From Flavobacteriales bacterium (lineage in GTDB: Bacteria; Bacteroidota; Bacteroidia; Flavobacteriales; BACL11), in assembly GCA_002712715.1 (NCBI GenBank), contig PAUF01000016.1, forward strand, positions 1-48,907: DNA of 48,907 nucleotides. The letters run 5' to 3'. The translations under genes and the position numbers were made by a program. How positions within the stretch are numbered: the stretch's first letter is position 1; every line of letters starts with the position of its first letter. Shown in pieces: positions 1 to 9,587 of the stretch. The notes beneath the pieces were generated by a model. It did not search any database, was not told the origin of the DNA, and was given only the letters and a program-made list of their open reading frames with translations.

Positions 1-51
1 ATTCCTAAATATTTTTTAATCATTTTTTAAATAAAGCGCTAATATATATAA

Positions 52-76
52 AAACCCCAACTATAAGTTGAGGTTT
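52..76 (-). terminator. Rho-independent terminator downstream of tRNA-Val
   Basis: On the minus strand AAACCTCAACT-TAT-AGTTGGGGTTT (one G-U wobble) followed by TTATATATA; lies just 3' of the tRNA. Confidence 0.7.
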
Positions 77-84
77 AATTTGAG

Positions 85-159
85 TGGGCGATGAGGGACT
101 CGAACCCCCGACTTCCTCCTTGTAAGGGAGGCACTCTGAACCAACTGAGTTAATCGCCC
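85..159 (-). tRNA. tRNA-Val(UAC)
   Basis: Reverse complement GGGCGATTAACTCAG...CCTCC-CTTACAA-GGAGG...GGTTCGAGTCC...ATCGCCCA: 7-bp acceptor stem, anticodon loop CTTACAA (anticodon TAC), GGTTCGAGTCC T-arm. Confidence 0.95.
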
Positions 160-171
160 ATTTAATGTTGG

Positions 172-201
172 CAAATATAAATGATTTATAATGACTAACA
201 A
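172..201 (-). promoter_or_regulatory. Bacteroidota-type promoter for tRNA-Val
   Basis: Minus strand TTG (199-201) - N19 - TATATTTG (172-179), matching the Bacteroidota -33/-7 layout, ~12 nt upstream of the tRNA. Confidence 0.65.
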
Positions 202-217
202 TATATAATTCTTTTTT

Positions 218-1435
218 TTAAATAACCTCTGCAACTACGAAAGTGCTGCCTCCAATAAAAATGCAATCTTTTTTATCTGCATTCTCTTTAGCTGCATTAA
301 GAGCATTTGAAACACTGTTATATATATTTCCTTTTAATCCATGTTTTAATGCTTGTTTAAAAAGAACTTCTTTGGGTAAAGATCTAGAGTTTTTAGCTTC
401 ACAGAAATAGTATTTAGCTTTTTTTGGAAGTATTTTCAAAATCTCATCAATTTTCTTTTCCTTAACAATACCAAAAACTATATGAAGTTCTTTAATGCCC
501 AAATCTTTTAATTGTTCAACATTGTGCCTTATGCCATCTAAATTGTGAGCTGTATCAGTAATTATTATAGGAATTTTTGATAATATTTGCCATCTTCCCA
601 ATATTGAAGTATTTGATATGGTATTTAGTAATCCTGTTTTAATATTGAAATCAGATATTTTATATCCTTTCTCATTAAGAATCCAAGTTGCTTGTACGGC
701 AGTAGCTATATTTTCTTTTTGATAATTTCCAGTTAAGTCAGATACATATTTTATATCATTATTTGTAAAGTAAATTTTAGATTTTAATTTTCTTGCTTTT
801 TGTAGAAAAACATGTAGGCAGTCTTGCTGTTTTCTTCCTAATATTACTGGGGTTTTTTCTTTTATTATACCTGATTTTTCTTTAGCTATTTCTTCAATGG
901 TATCTCCTAAAAGATTGTTGTGGTCATGGCTAATGTTAGTAATAATTGATAAAATTGGATTTATAATGTTGGTGCTATCTAGTCTTCCTCCAAGACCAGT
1001 TTCAATTATTGCAATATCTACTTTTTTTTCGGCAAAATAGTTAAAAGCTAATGCTACTGTCATTTCAAAAAAAGACATGTTTATTTTTTCAAATTCAAAC
1101 TTATGTTTACTTATAAATTTTGTTATATAATCTTTTGATATCATTTCACCATTAATTTTAATTCTTTCTCTAAAGTCTTTTAAATGAGGTGAAGTATACA
1201 GCCCAACTTTATAATTGGCCTCATACATGATTGAAGCAATCATATGTGAAGTTGACCCTTTTCCGTTAGTCCCCGCAATGTGTATTGATTGGAATTTTTT
1301 ATGAGGTTTTTTTAATATTTTGACAGCATTTACAATATTGCCAATGTTATCTTTATATGCTGATTTTCCTATTTTTTGGTACATAGGAAGTCTCCGAAAC
1401 AAGTATTTTATTGTTTCATCAAAATCAGTCATCAT
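218..1435 (-). CDS. folC: bifunctional folylpolyglutamate synthase/dihydrofolate synthase
   Basis: HIAGTNGKGSTSHMIASI P-loop, ETGLGGRLDSTNI, ITNISHDH; Mur-ligase family, typical length. Confidence 0.93.
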   Translation of the reverse strand: MMTDFDETIKYLFRRLPMYQKIGKSAYKDNIGNIVNAVKILKKPHKKFQSIHIAGTNGKGSTSHMIASIMYEANYKVGLYTSPHLKDFRERIKINGEMISKDYITKFISKHKFEFEKINMSFFEMTVALAFNYFAEKKVDIAIIETGLGGRLDSTNIINPILSIITNISHDHNNLLGDTIEEIAKEKSGIIKEKTPVILGRKQQDCLHVFLQKARKLKSKIYFTNNDIKYVSDLTGNYQKENIATAVQATWILNEKGYKISDFNIKTGLLNTISNTSILGRWQILSKIPIIITDTAHNLDGIRHNVEQLKDLGIKELHIVFGIVKEKKIDEILKILPKKAKYYFCEAKNSRSLPKEVLFKQALKHGLKGNIYNSVSNALNAAKENADKKDCIFIGGSTFVVAEVI

Positions 1436-2241
1436 CTATTATTTTCGCTAGCTAATAAAAAGTAATACAAAATATATCCCTTTTCTTTTTTCCCATCTTC
1501 TTTAATAGCAAATGATGATTTTCTTGCCGCTTCTTTTGCACGTTTTTCATGATGTGATTCGCACTTCGATAATGAATCTATGACTATGGGATTCGTAATT
1601 GACCCATTTGCTTCTATAGTGAAGCTAACATAAACATATTTAGTATTATATTCGGTTATCTCATCTTCTGTAATCTCTTTTGATGTAGGCTTTTTAATAT
1701 TAGCTGATCTTTTAGAACCAGTTGTCCCATAATTATATCCATTTGATTCACCGTTATAGAAACCTTTATTATTAATACTTTTTGTTGGTAAATGATTTAA
1801 AATGTCTTTTATTTTTTTTTCAGAATGATCTGTGTTTAGGTTATTTTTTAATAACTCATTTATCTTTTTTTGTTTTTCTTTTATTTCAGAGTCATCCTCT
1901 TTATTGGCACTTAGATTTTCTTTAGGTGCTTCAGGATTATCTTCCTGTGTTTTATTTGCATTATTTTTTTTAGGTTCTATTATGTTGTTATCAGCGACTT
2001 TAAATTCATCAGTATTGTTTTCTTCTTCATTATTCGTGTTTGATTCTGAATGATCCTGTTTAGTATTTGTTATAGATGAAGGGCCACTACTCTCAGCGAG
2101 TTCTATTATTATACTCTCAGGAGGATCAGGAGGGTCTTTAAATTCTATTCCTAAATTGTATAGTATTATGACTAATAGTATATGAGTTACAATAGAAATA
2201 CACCATCCAATAAGTCTATTTTTTTTATGAGAAAAATTCAT
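1432..2241 (-). CDS. TonB-like energy transducer protein
   Basis: N-terminal TM helix, long low-complexity charged linker, C-terminal TonB-like region (YVSFTIEANGSI...); follows ExbB/ExbD genes. Confidence 0.75.
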   Translation of the reverse strand: MNFSHKKNRLIGWCISIVTHILLVIILYNLGIEFKDPPDPPESIIIELAESSGPSSITNTKQDHSESNTNNEEENNTDEFKVADNNIIEPKKNNANKTQEDNPEAPKENLSANKEDDSEIKEKQKKINELLKNNLNTDHSEKKIKDILNHLPTKSINNKGFYNGESNGYNYGTTGSKRSANIKKPTSKEITEDEITEYNTKYVYVSFTIEANGSITNPIVIDSLSKCESHHEKRAKEAARKSSFAIKEDGKKEKGYILYYFLLASENNR

Positions 2242-2247
2242 TATATT

Positions 2248-2664
2248 CTATTTTGTTGCTAATGCAATTTTCCAACTATTTTCTCTAGCTATATCTAGTA
2301 TTTCAACTATATATTTAATATCAACTGTTTCATCTGCTCGTAAACTTATTTCTAGATTAGTTGTGTCTGTTTTTGTCTTAAAGTTTATTAATTTTAGTGA
2401 ATCTTCTAATGCGGTAATTAGTTCTTTTTCCTTTGGCTTGATCCGTTGTGAATTAATTGAATAGTGTAAATTAGAGTCAATTTGTAGTATAATACTTTTT
2501 TGTTCAATTGATGAAGAAGTACTGTAAGGTAAATTCAACGTTACAGCGTGAGGACTCATTAGAGTTGCGGTTATCATAAAGAAAATAAGTAAAAGAAAGA
2601 CAATATCTGTCATTGATGACATGTTAAAATTTGGATCAATCTTGTTCTTTCTTTCTAAATTCAT
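2248..2664 (-). CDS. exbD: ExbD/TolR family biopolymer transporter
   Basis: DPNFNMSSMTDIVFLLLIFFMITATL N-terminal TM with conserved Asp. Confidence 0.88.
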   Translation of the reverse strand: MNLERKNKIDPNFNMSSMTDIVFLLLIFFMITATLMSPHAVTLNLPYSTSSSIEQKSIILQIDSNLHYSINSQRIKPKEKELITALEDSLKLINFKTKTDTTNLEISLRADETVDIKYIVEILDIARENSWKIALATK

Positions 2665-2667
2665 ACG

Positions 2668-3327
2668 TTATTGCTTAATTTTTTCAATGAATTCATTAGT
2701 TTCTTTTTCTATAATTTGAATTATGTTATTTACTTTGGAAGAAAGGAAGTTATAAGAAACATATGAAACGATTCCAACAATCAGTCCTGCTACTGTTGTT
2801 ACCATGGCAGTATAAATTCCTTCGGAAAGAACTTTGATTTCAATATTTTCTCCAGATGTTGACATGGAATGAAATGCAAGAATCATTCCAATTACTGTTC
2901 CTAGGAAACCAATCATTGGGGCAACACCAGATATTGTTCCTAATCCAGACAGATTTTTTTCAATCAAAGCTAATTCATATTTTCCTTTATTTTGTACAGC
3001 AAGATTGATTTCTTCAATTGGTTTTTTATGTTTTAAAATAGCTTGTTCAAGTATTCTTGCAAGAGGATGATCTGCGTTTTGACATAAATTAATTGCATCA
3101 TCTATTTTATCAGAATTAGTCAAGGATGACAATTCATCTAATGAAGGTAATTTATTTAATTTAGATATATTATGTAGAGTCACAGTTCTTTCAACTAGAA
3201 TATATATGGTTATGAGAGATAGTATAGCTAGTATAATTAAAATTATGTCAGAAGGTAATCCACCAGACTCAATTAACTGAAATAGGCTTATTTTAGCATT
3301 CATTTGGTTTAGAAATAAGGTTTCCAT
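2668..3327 (-). CDS. exbB: MotA/TolQ/ExbB proton channel family protein
   Basis: GLGTISGVAPMIGFLGTVIGMILAF and VTTVAGLIVGIVSYVSYN; adjacent to exbD. Confidence 0.9.
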   Translation of the reverse strand: METLFLNQMNAKISLFQLIESGGLPSDIILIILAILSLITIYILVERTVTLHNISKLNKLPSLDELSSLTNSDKIDDAINLCQNADHPLARILEQAILKHKKPIEEINLAVQNKGKYELALIEKNLSGLGTISGVAPMIGFLGTVIGMILAFHSMSTSGENIEIKVLSEGIYTAMVTTVAGLIVGIVSYVSYNFLSSKVNNIIQIIEKETNEFIEKIKQ

Positions 3328-3343
3328 ACTGTATGTTTTAATA

Positions 3344-4852
3344 TTAACGTTTAGTAATTAATTTATTGTGATTAGATTTATCGGAAATGGTTATCTCTAT
3401 TTCTAAATTATTAGATGTGATTTCATCTTTTGTATTTGAAGTTTCTATAAGATAATATGTTAACGCCCCCGCTATATATCCAATTAATGCTAAAAATGAT
3501 ATTTTTTTCAAATACCATATAAAATCTATTTTAAGTATTCCCATAACAGCAACTCCAGCTGCTGATCCTATAATTAGTACTGATCCACCAGTGCCTGCGC
3601 AGTAAGCTAAAAATTCCCAAAATGAATGATCTTGTGGATAAGCTAAAATTCCCTCTTGTATTGCTCCTATATTATACATCCCCATCGCTCCAGCTACTAA
3701 AGGAACGTTGTCTACTAGTGCAGATAATAATCCTACTAATACATTAATTATATATATTTTATTTTCACCAGAAAAGGTGCTTTCCAAGTATTTTGCAACA
3801 ATATCTAATTGTCCTGCTGATTGAAGTCCAGCAACAGCTAATAAAATCCCTAAAAAGAAAAATATTGTTGGCGTATCTACTTTCTTTAAAACACCTATTA
3901 CTGATAAGTGAGTTTTCTGTTCATGATTCTTTTTTCGGTGTATGATTTCAGTGGTTACCCATAAAATCCCAAGTGAGAGTAACATTCCAACATACGGAGG
4001 AAGACCTGTAAAAACCTTAAATACAGGAACAAATAACAATCCTAAAACTCCCATATAAAAAATGAGATTTCTCTCAAAAGATGTTGTTGGGTTGATTAAA
4101 TGCTCATTTAATTGTGTTACATTTGGAGCTTCGATACTTCCTTTTAATTTGAAAGAAATATAAATTAATGGAACAATCATACAAATCAAAGAAGGAATAA
4201 ATAGAGATGATATAATATTCCAAGCTGAAACCTGTCCACCTATCCAAAGCATAATTGTAGTGACATCACCCATTGGTGACCATGCGCCTCCAGCATTTGC
4301 TGAAATAATAATCATACCAGCAAACAACCATAAGTCTTGCTTACCTTTAATCATTTTTGATAGTAAGGCAGCCATTACTATTGAAGTTGTTAGGTTGTCT
4401 AAAACAGCAGAAAAGAAAAACGTGATAATGCATAGGATCCACATTAGCGGCACTTTCTTTCTAGTTGTTATTTTATCAGTAATAATAGAAAATCCTTCAT
4501 GTGCATCTACTAATTCTACTATTGTCATTGCAGCAAGAAGAAAAAATAGAATTTCTCCTATATCTACTAAATGATGAGAAAGTTCATATTTTAAAAATTT
4601 AATTGGTTTAACAAGCTCTTCTGCTGGGTAAGATCCTATTTCTTTTAATGCTAGAAATTTAGTTTTAAATTTCTCATAAAATTCTATAAGAAAATCTTGT
4701 AATACTAGTTCATCTATTCCAAGTGCTAATATCCCCCATATTAATCCTCCCATTAGTAAAGCAGATCCTGCTTTGTCAATTTTTAATGGGTGTTCTAGGG
4801 CTATAGCAATATAACCTAGCACAAATATAGTTATCATCGATGTAATTATCAT
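3344..4852 (-). CDS. nhaD: Na+/H+ antiporter NhaD family
   Basis: Multi-TM; EILFFLLAAMTIVELVDAHEGF, LDNLTTSIVMAALL, NAGGAWSPMGDVTTIMLWIGGQ, VDNVPLVAGAMGMY. Confidence 0.9.
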   Translation of the reverse strand: MIITSMITIFVLGYIAIALEHPLKIDKAGSALLMGGLIWGILALGIDELVLQDFLIEFYEKFKTKFLALKEIGSYPAEELVKPIKFLKYELSHHLVDIGEILFFLLAAMTIVELVDAHEGFSIITDKITTRKKVPLMWILCIITFFFSAVLDNLTTSIVMAALLSKMIKGKQDLWLFAGMIIISANAGGAWSPMGDVTTIMLWIGGQVSAWNIISSLFIPSLICMIVPLIYISFKLKGSIEAPNVTQLNEHLINPTTSFERNLIFYMGVLGLLFVPVFKVFTGLPPYVGMLLSLGILWVTTEIIHRKKNHEQKTHLSVIGVLKKVDTPTIFFFLGILLAVAGLQSAGQLDIVAKYLESTFSGENKIYIINVLVGLLSALVDNVPLVAGAMGMYNIGAIQEGILAYPQDHSFWEFLAYCAGTGGSVLIIGSAAGVAVMGILKIDFIWYLKKISFLALIGYIAGALTYYLIETSNTKDEITSNNLEIEITISDKSNHNKLITKR

Positions 4853-4858
4853 ATAATT

Positions 4859-6019
4859 TTATTTTTCTAAATATACAGTAGTTGATGGGAAAGCGAAGTC
4901 AGATCCATTTTCCTTCACTATTTCCATTATTTTGTAGTTTATTTCCTGTCTTACGTTAATAAGATCATCCCAACCTGGACTATTGACATAGTATAGGACA
5001 AGAATATCTAAAGAACTGCTGCCAAATTCCTGAAACCTAACTCTACCTCTTTCATCATTTGTTTCTTCTGGATTTGGTGATGTTGTGTTCGGATGAGAAT
5101 CTATCATAGTTTGTATGTCAGAAACAATTTTTTTAATTTGATCTACAGAAGTATTGTATGTCAGGCCAATTGAAAATTTAATTCTTCTTATAGGTCTCAA
5201 TCCTAAATTATCTAGCTCAGCATCAATCATTTTTTTATTTGGCAGCGTGACAAGACTTTTGTCAAAAGTTCTGATTCTTGTGCTTCTAAAACCAACTTTT
5301 TCGACTACACCAGTAATATTGCCAACCGTTACTAAATCACCAACTGTAAAGGGTTTGTCAATAAAAATTGTAAATGAACCAAGAAGATTTTCTAGACTCT
5401 CCTTTGAAGCCATGGCAAGTGCAATCCCACCAATACCTAAACCAGCAATTACTGCTCCTATTTCAATTTTAAAAACATTACTTAAAACAATAGATATTGC
5501 AATAATCCATGCCAAAAATTTTACTATTTCTATAGCAAAAGGGACTAATTGATCGTCCATTTTGTTTTCTGATTCTTGAGCTTTCTGTATAAATATTAAA
5601 CCAATAAAATCAATAATTCTTAGTGCAATTCTAAAAATAGAATAAATGATTATTAAAGAAAACCCTCGATATAAAATCATTTTAATTCCAAATACATATT
5701 TAATTGAATCTCCTATTTGAACTTCATATGGCCAAGAATAGGGTAGTTGAATTTTTGAAGATCCAATGAAAATTATAATTAACATTACGAAAAAAGAAAT
5801 AGGTTTTGTTAATAGATTATCAAATTTCTCAACTCCTAATCTGGTTTCTTTTTTCCCAATTATTTTATATAAGTAATGACTTAAGTATTTAGAGATTATT
5901 CCTTTGAATATAAGTCCTAAAATTATAGATGAAATAAAAATTAAAATTGATTCATTAGTATTGCCCCATATTAAGTTTTGTGATAGAAATTCTTTTATGT
6001 TTTCTAAACTTAGATCCAT
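4859..6019 (-). CDS. MscS family mechanosensitive ion channel
   Basis: GLGIGGIALAMASKESLENLLGSFTIFIDKPFTVGDLVTVGNITGVVEKVGFRSTRIRTFD motif. Confidence 0.92.
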   Translation of the reverse strand: MDLSLENIKEFLSQNLIWGNTNESILIFISSIILGLIFKGIISKYLSHYLYKIIGKKETRLGVEKFDNLLTKPISFFVMLIIIFIGSSKIQLPYSWPYEVQIGDSIKYVFGIKMILYRGFSLIIIYSIFRIALRIIDFIGLIFIQKAQESENKMDDQLVPFAIEIVKFLAWIIAISIVLSNVFKIEIGAVIAGLGIGGIALAMASKESLENLLGSFTIFIDKPFTVGDLVTVGNITGVVEKVGFRSTRIRTFDKSLVTLPNKKMIDAELDNLGLRPIRRIKFSIGLTYNTSVDQIKKIVSDIQTMIDSHPNTTSPNPEETNDERGRVRFQEFGSSSLDILVLYYVNSPGWDDLINVRQEINYKIMEIVKENGSDFAFPSTTVYLEK

Positions 6020-6025
6020 ATTTTT

Positions 6026-7252
6026 TTAAATTAATTGATTTAATGCAATTTCAAGCGATGTTCTTGAAATGTTTTTTTTGTAAGGGTTTGCTTCATATGT
6101 TTTTTTCATGGATTTTTTGATGGTATTAGAAACAGCTTCAAATATAGGAATGTCACTTATTTCTATATCTTCTTCCATAAAATATGAGAATGCTCGAGCC
6201 ATACCACAATTAGCGATAAAGTCAGGTATAACACTAATGCGATTATCAACATTTTTCGAAATTGGTCCAAAGAAAATTTCTTTATCTGCAAATGGAACAT
6301 TAGCTCCACTTGAAATAAGTTCTAATCCATGATTAATCATAGTATCTATTTGTTCTTGTGTGACGATTCTAGAAGCTGCTGCGGGCACGAAAATATCCGC
6401 TCCAACATTCCATATTTCACGGTTAACTAAATCAAAACTCATCATTTCATCTAACTCTAGATGATTTGAAGTTCTCTTTTGAAGTAAGTCACTAATATAT
6501 TTAAAATCAAAACCATCCTGATTAATGATTCCACCATTTTTATCAATTATTCCTACAATTTTTGCTCCTAATTGAGCAAGGTAATATGCTGCTGAGCCTG
6601 CGACATTGCCCCATCCTTGGATAATCACTTTTTTGTTTTGTAATTCACCTCCATAAATTGAGTAGTAATGCTTGATAGATTCTGATACACCATATCCAGT
6701 AATTAAATCACCTACAGTATATTTTTTTTGGGGATTTGGAGTCAAACAAGCATTGGTAATTATAAAAGGGACGCCTTCAGAAAGTTGTTTAAATATCTTG
6801 TTTTTTTCTTCTGTAGTTTTATTATAGTGACCATTAATTACTCCTTCAAGCGGAAAGAGAATGCCTTGTTTTTTACATATAGGAATAACATCTTCTACTT
6901 CATCAACATTCATATCTCCACCAGTTCCATAATAGGTTTTTAATAGTGATCTGGCAGCTTTATACCATCTGTTTAGAACTTCCTTTTTTCTTGGGTCTTT
7001 AGGGTTGAAATTGATTCCTGATTTTGCTCCACCTATTGATGGTCCAGCTACGGTGAATTTTACCTCCATGGTTTTCGCAAGAGCAGTTACTTCTTCTTCA
7101 TTTACTCCAATTCTCATTCGTGTCCCTCCAGCCGCTGCTCCTCCCTTTAGAGAATTAATGACAATCCATCCTTCAGCATCCGTATATGGATCTTTCCATT
7201 TAAATACTATCTCAGGTTTTTTGTTCTCAAAATTCTTTAATAGATTTTCCAT
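6026..7252 (-). CDS. Glu/Leu/Phe/Val dehydrogenase
   Basis: GGAAAGGTRMRIG..., VAGPSIGGAKSGINFNP, TGGDMNVDE, GWGNVAGSAAYYLAQLGAKIVGI. Confidence 0.9.
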   Translation of the reverse strand: MENLLKNFENKKPEIVFKWKDPYTDAEGWIVINSLKGGAAAGGTRMRIGVNEEEVTALAKTMEVKFTVAGPSIGGAKSGINFNPKDPRKKEVLNRWYKAARSLLKTYYGTGGDMNVDEVEDVIPICKKQGILFPLEGVINGHYNKTTEEKNKIFKQLSEGVPFIITNACLTPNPQKKYTVGDLITGYGVSESIKHYYSIYGGELQNKKVIIQGWGNVAGSAAYYLAQLGAKIVGIIDKNGGIINQDGFDFKYISDLLQKRTSNHLELDEMMSFDLVNREIWNVGADIFVPAAASRIVTQEQIDTMINHGLELISSGANVPFADKEIFFGPISKNVDNRISVIPDFIANCGMARAFSYFMEEDIEISDIPIFEAVSNTIKKSMKKTYEANPYKKNISRTSLEIALNQLI

Positions 7253-7276
7253 TAGTTAGAACTTTTTTAATCGTTG

Positions 7277-7284
7277 CAAATGTA
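7277..7284 (-). promoter_or_regulatory. -7 box (TACATTTG) upstream of the Glu/Leu/Phe/Val dehydrogenase gene
   Basis: Minus strand TAnnTTTG match ~25 nt upstream of the start codon; no clear -33 element. Confidence 0.45.
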
Positions 7285-7319
7285 ATAAAATAGCTTAATA
7301 AAATTTTATTATTATTCTC

Positions 7320-8369
7320 TTATTTAATATAGATATCCCCACAACATGAGTCTCTGCTAGCACCAGTTACGCTACTTAAACAATTGATTTCAGATCGGAT
7401 TGCCAACACTCCTATAAGGCAAAAAACAATAGCTTCCTTATAATTTATAAGATTAATTGATCTTAAATTTAGTTCTTTTTTTGTGATATTTCTTAGTCTC
7501 TTAATTAAAAATTTATTGTGAGCTCCTCCTCCTGTAATTAAAATCTTATCATTTTTTATATATTGTGAGATTTGAATTGATATATGTTCGCAGAATGTTC
7601 TGATTTTATCCTCAATACTGTAGTTGTATTTTTTTAGGATTGGAAAAATGTATTTTTCAACCCATTCTCTAGAAAGAGATTTAGGAGGATCCTTTTGATA
7701 AAAATTTAGATTATTTAACTCTTCAAGCAAATCATATTGGAGAAATCCTTCACTTGCCATTTCTCCATTGTAGTCGAATTCTTTGTTTTTAACTTTACTG
7801 AGAAAATTTAGCACATAATTTACTGGGCATATGTCAAAAGCAGATATTTTCTTTTTGTCTTTAATAGTTATATTCGCAAATCCTCCTAAGTTTAGGTATA
7901 ATTCATATTCTTTGAAAAATAAAACATCTCCAATTGGAACTAATGGAGCTCCTTGTCCATCTAATGAAATATCTAGTTGTCTAAAGTTACATATTGTTGT
8001 GATGTTAGTGATTTGAGATATGGTTTTACCACATCCAATTTGTAGTGTTTTACCCTTTTCAGGTTCATGAAATATAGTATGTCCATGTGATGATATATAA
8101 TCACATTGGATATTTTCTTTTTTAATAAAATTTAATATTTCATTGCCTATAAATTCACCATATTCTTCATGTATATTAGTTAAATTTTTGCCTGATTCAT
8201 TATGAGCATTGGAAAGAATATTCTTCCAATATTTGTTGTAATTTACTGTTTTATATTTTTCTAATTTATAGTTCCATTTTTCATTTTTAAATACAAGACA
8301 TTTAACTAAATCTATACCATCTAGTGATGTTCCAGACATTACTCCAATTACGTGGTATTTGTGATTCAT
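7320..8369 (-). CDS. anmK: anhydro-N-acetylmuramic acid kinase (start trimmed to MNHKYHVIGVMSGTSLDGID)
   Basis: GVMSGTSLDGIDLV, SHGHTIFHEP, NLGGFANIT, ITGGGAHNKFL. The ORF-track start at 8420 is a TTG inside a TAAATTTG promoter box. Confidence 0.9.
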   Translation of the reverse strand: MNHKYHVIGVMSGTSLDGIDLVKCLVFKNEKWNYKLEKYKTVNYNKYWKNILSNAHNESGKNLTNIHEEYGEFIGNEILNFIKKENIQCDYISSHGHTIFHEPEKGKTLQIGCGKTISQITNITTICNFRQLDISLDGQGAPLVPIGDVLFFKEYELYLNLGGFANITIKDKKKISAFDICPVNYVLNFLSKVKNKEFDYNGEMASEGFLQYDLLEELNNLNFYQKDPPKSLSREWVEKYIFPILKKYNYSIEDKIRTFCEHISIQISQYIKNDKILITGGGAHNKFLIKRLRNITKKELNLRSINLINYKEAIVFCLIGVLAIRSEINCLSSVTGASRDSCCGDIYIK

Positions 8370-8417
8370 ATCAAATAATTTATTAAAATAGATGAAAAAT
8401 GAGTATTTTTGTTTTTC

Positions 8418-8425
8418 CAAATTTA
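8418..8425 (-). promoter_or_regulatory. -7 box (TAAATTTG) for anmK
   Basis: Plus-strand CAAATTTA = minus TAAATTTG, ~49 nt upstream of the probable anmK ATG. Confidence 0.45.
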
Positions 8426-8441
8426 ATAAATAATAGAATAA

Positions 8442-9581
8442 ATGAACTTTGATTTAAGTGAAGAACATGAGATGATTAGATCAGCTGCTAGAGATTTCGC
8501 TAACAATGATCTATTACCTGGTGTTATCGAGAGAGATGAAAACCAGGAATTCCCTCATAATCAAATAAAAAAATTAGGTGAATTAGGTTTTATGGGAATG
8601 ATGGTTGATCCGAAATATGGTGGTTCAGGAATGGATACTATATCATATGTGTTAGCTATGGAAGAGATTTCAAAAATTGACGCTTCATCATCTGTGGTGA
8701 TGTCAGTAAATAATTCTTTAGTTTGTTGGGGGCTTGAAAAATTTGGAAATGAGCAACAAAAACAGAAGTATCTTAATCCTTTGGCGAAAGGTGAAAAAAT
8801 TGGAGCATTTTGTCTTTCTGAACCCGAGGCTGGTAGTGATGCAACCTCTCAAAAAACTACTGCTATTGATCATGGAGATTACTACATATTAAATGGAACA
8901 AAGAATTGGATTACTAATGGAAGTACAGCTTCAATATATTTAGTGATTGCACAAACAGATATTAATAAAGGTCATAAAGGTATAAATGCTTTTATTGTAG
9001 ATAAAGATTCTCCTGGATTTACTATTGGTCCTAAGGAAAATAAATTAGGAATTAGAGGATCTGATACCCATTCTTTAATGTTTTCAGATGTTAAGATACC
9101 AAAAGAAAATAGAATTGGTGAGGATGGTTTTGGATTTAAGTTTGCTATGAAAACTTTATCAGGAGGTAGAATAGGTATAGCTGCCCAAGCGTTAGGAATT
9201 GCTTCAGGAGCATATGAGTTGTCTTTACAATATTCTAAGGAAAGAAAATCTTTTGGTAAAGAAATTAATAAACATCAAGCAATTGCTTTTAAGTTAGCAG
9301 ATATGGCGACTCAGATTGACGCTGCTAGATTAATGTGTTTAAAAGCAGCTTGGTTAAAAGATAATAATAAGGATTATAGTAAACTTAGCGCTATGGCTAA
9401 ACTTTACGCTTCTGAAGTAGCTATGAAATCTACAGTGGAAGCTGTTCAAATTCATGGAGGCTATGGGTTTGTTAAGGAATATCATGTAGAAAGATTAATG
9501 AGAGACGCTAAAATTACTCAGATATATGAAGGAACATCTGAAATTCAAAGAATTGTTATTTCTAGATCTGTATTAAAATAG
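8442..9581 (+). CDS. acyl-CoA dehydrogenase
   Basis: GAFCLSEPEAGSDATSQKTTA, RKSFGKEINKHQAIAFKLADMAT, QIHGGYGFVKEYHVERLMRDAKITQIYEGTSEIQRIVISR. Confidence 0.95.
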   Translation: MNFDLSEEHEMIRSAARDFANNDLLPGVIERDENQEFPHNQIKKLGELGFMGMMVDPKYGGSGMDTISYVLAMEEISKIDASSSVVMSVNNSLVCWGLEKFGNEQQKQKYLNPLAKGEKIGAFCLSEPEAGSDATSQKTTAIDHGDYYILNGTKNWITNGSTASIYLVIAQTDINKGHKGINAFIVDKDSPGFTIGPKENKLGIRGSDTHSLMFSDVKIPKENRIGEDGFGFKFAMKTLSGGRIGIAAQALGIASGAYELSLQYSKERKSFGKEINKHQAIAFKLADMATQIDAARLMCLKAAWLKDNNKDYSKLSAMAKLYASEVAMKSTVEAVQIHGGYGFVKEYHVERLMRDAKITQIYEGTSEIQRIVISRSVLK

Positions 9582-9587
9582 AAAAAT

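Noticed and set aside
1832-2053. Small antisense ORFs inside larger genes (e.g. 1832-2053, 4260-4574, 5154-5552, 6728-6943, 25409-25636, 43135-43452, 47156-47407)
   Set aside because: Each lies wholly or mostly inside a well-supported gene on the other strand, with no recognisable domain or start context.
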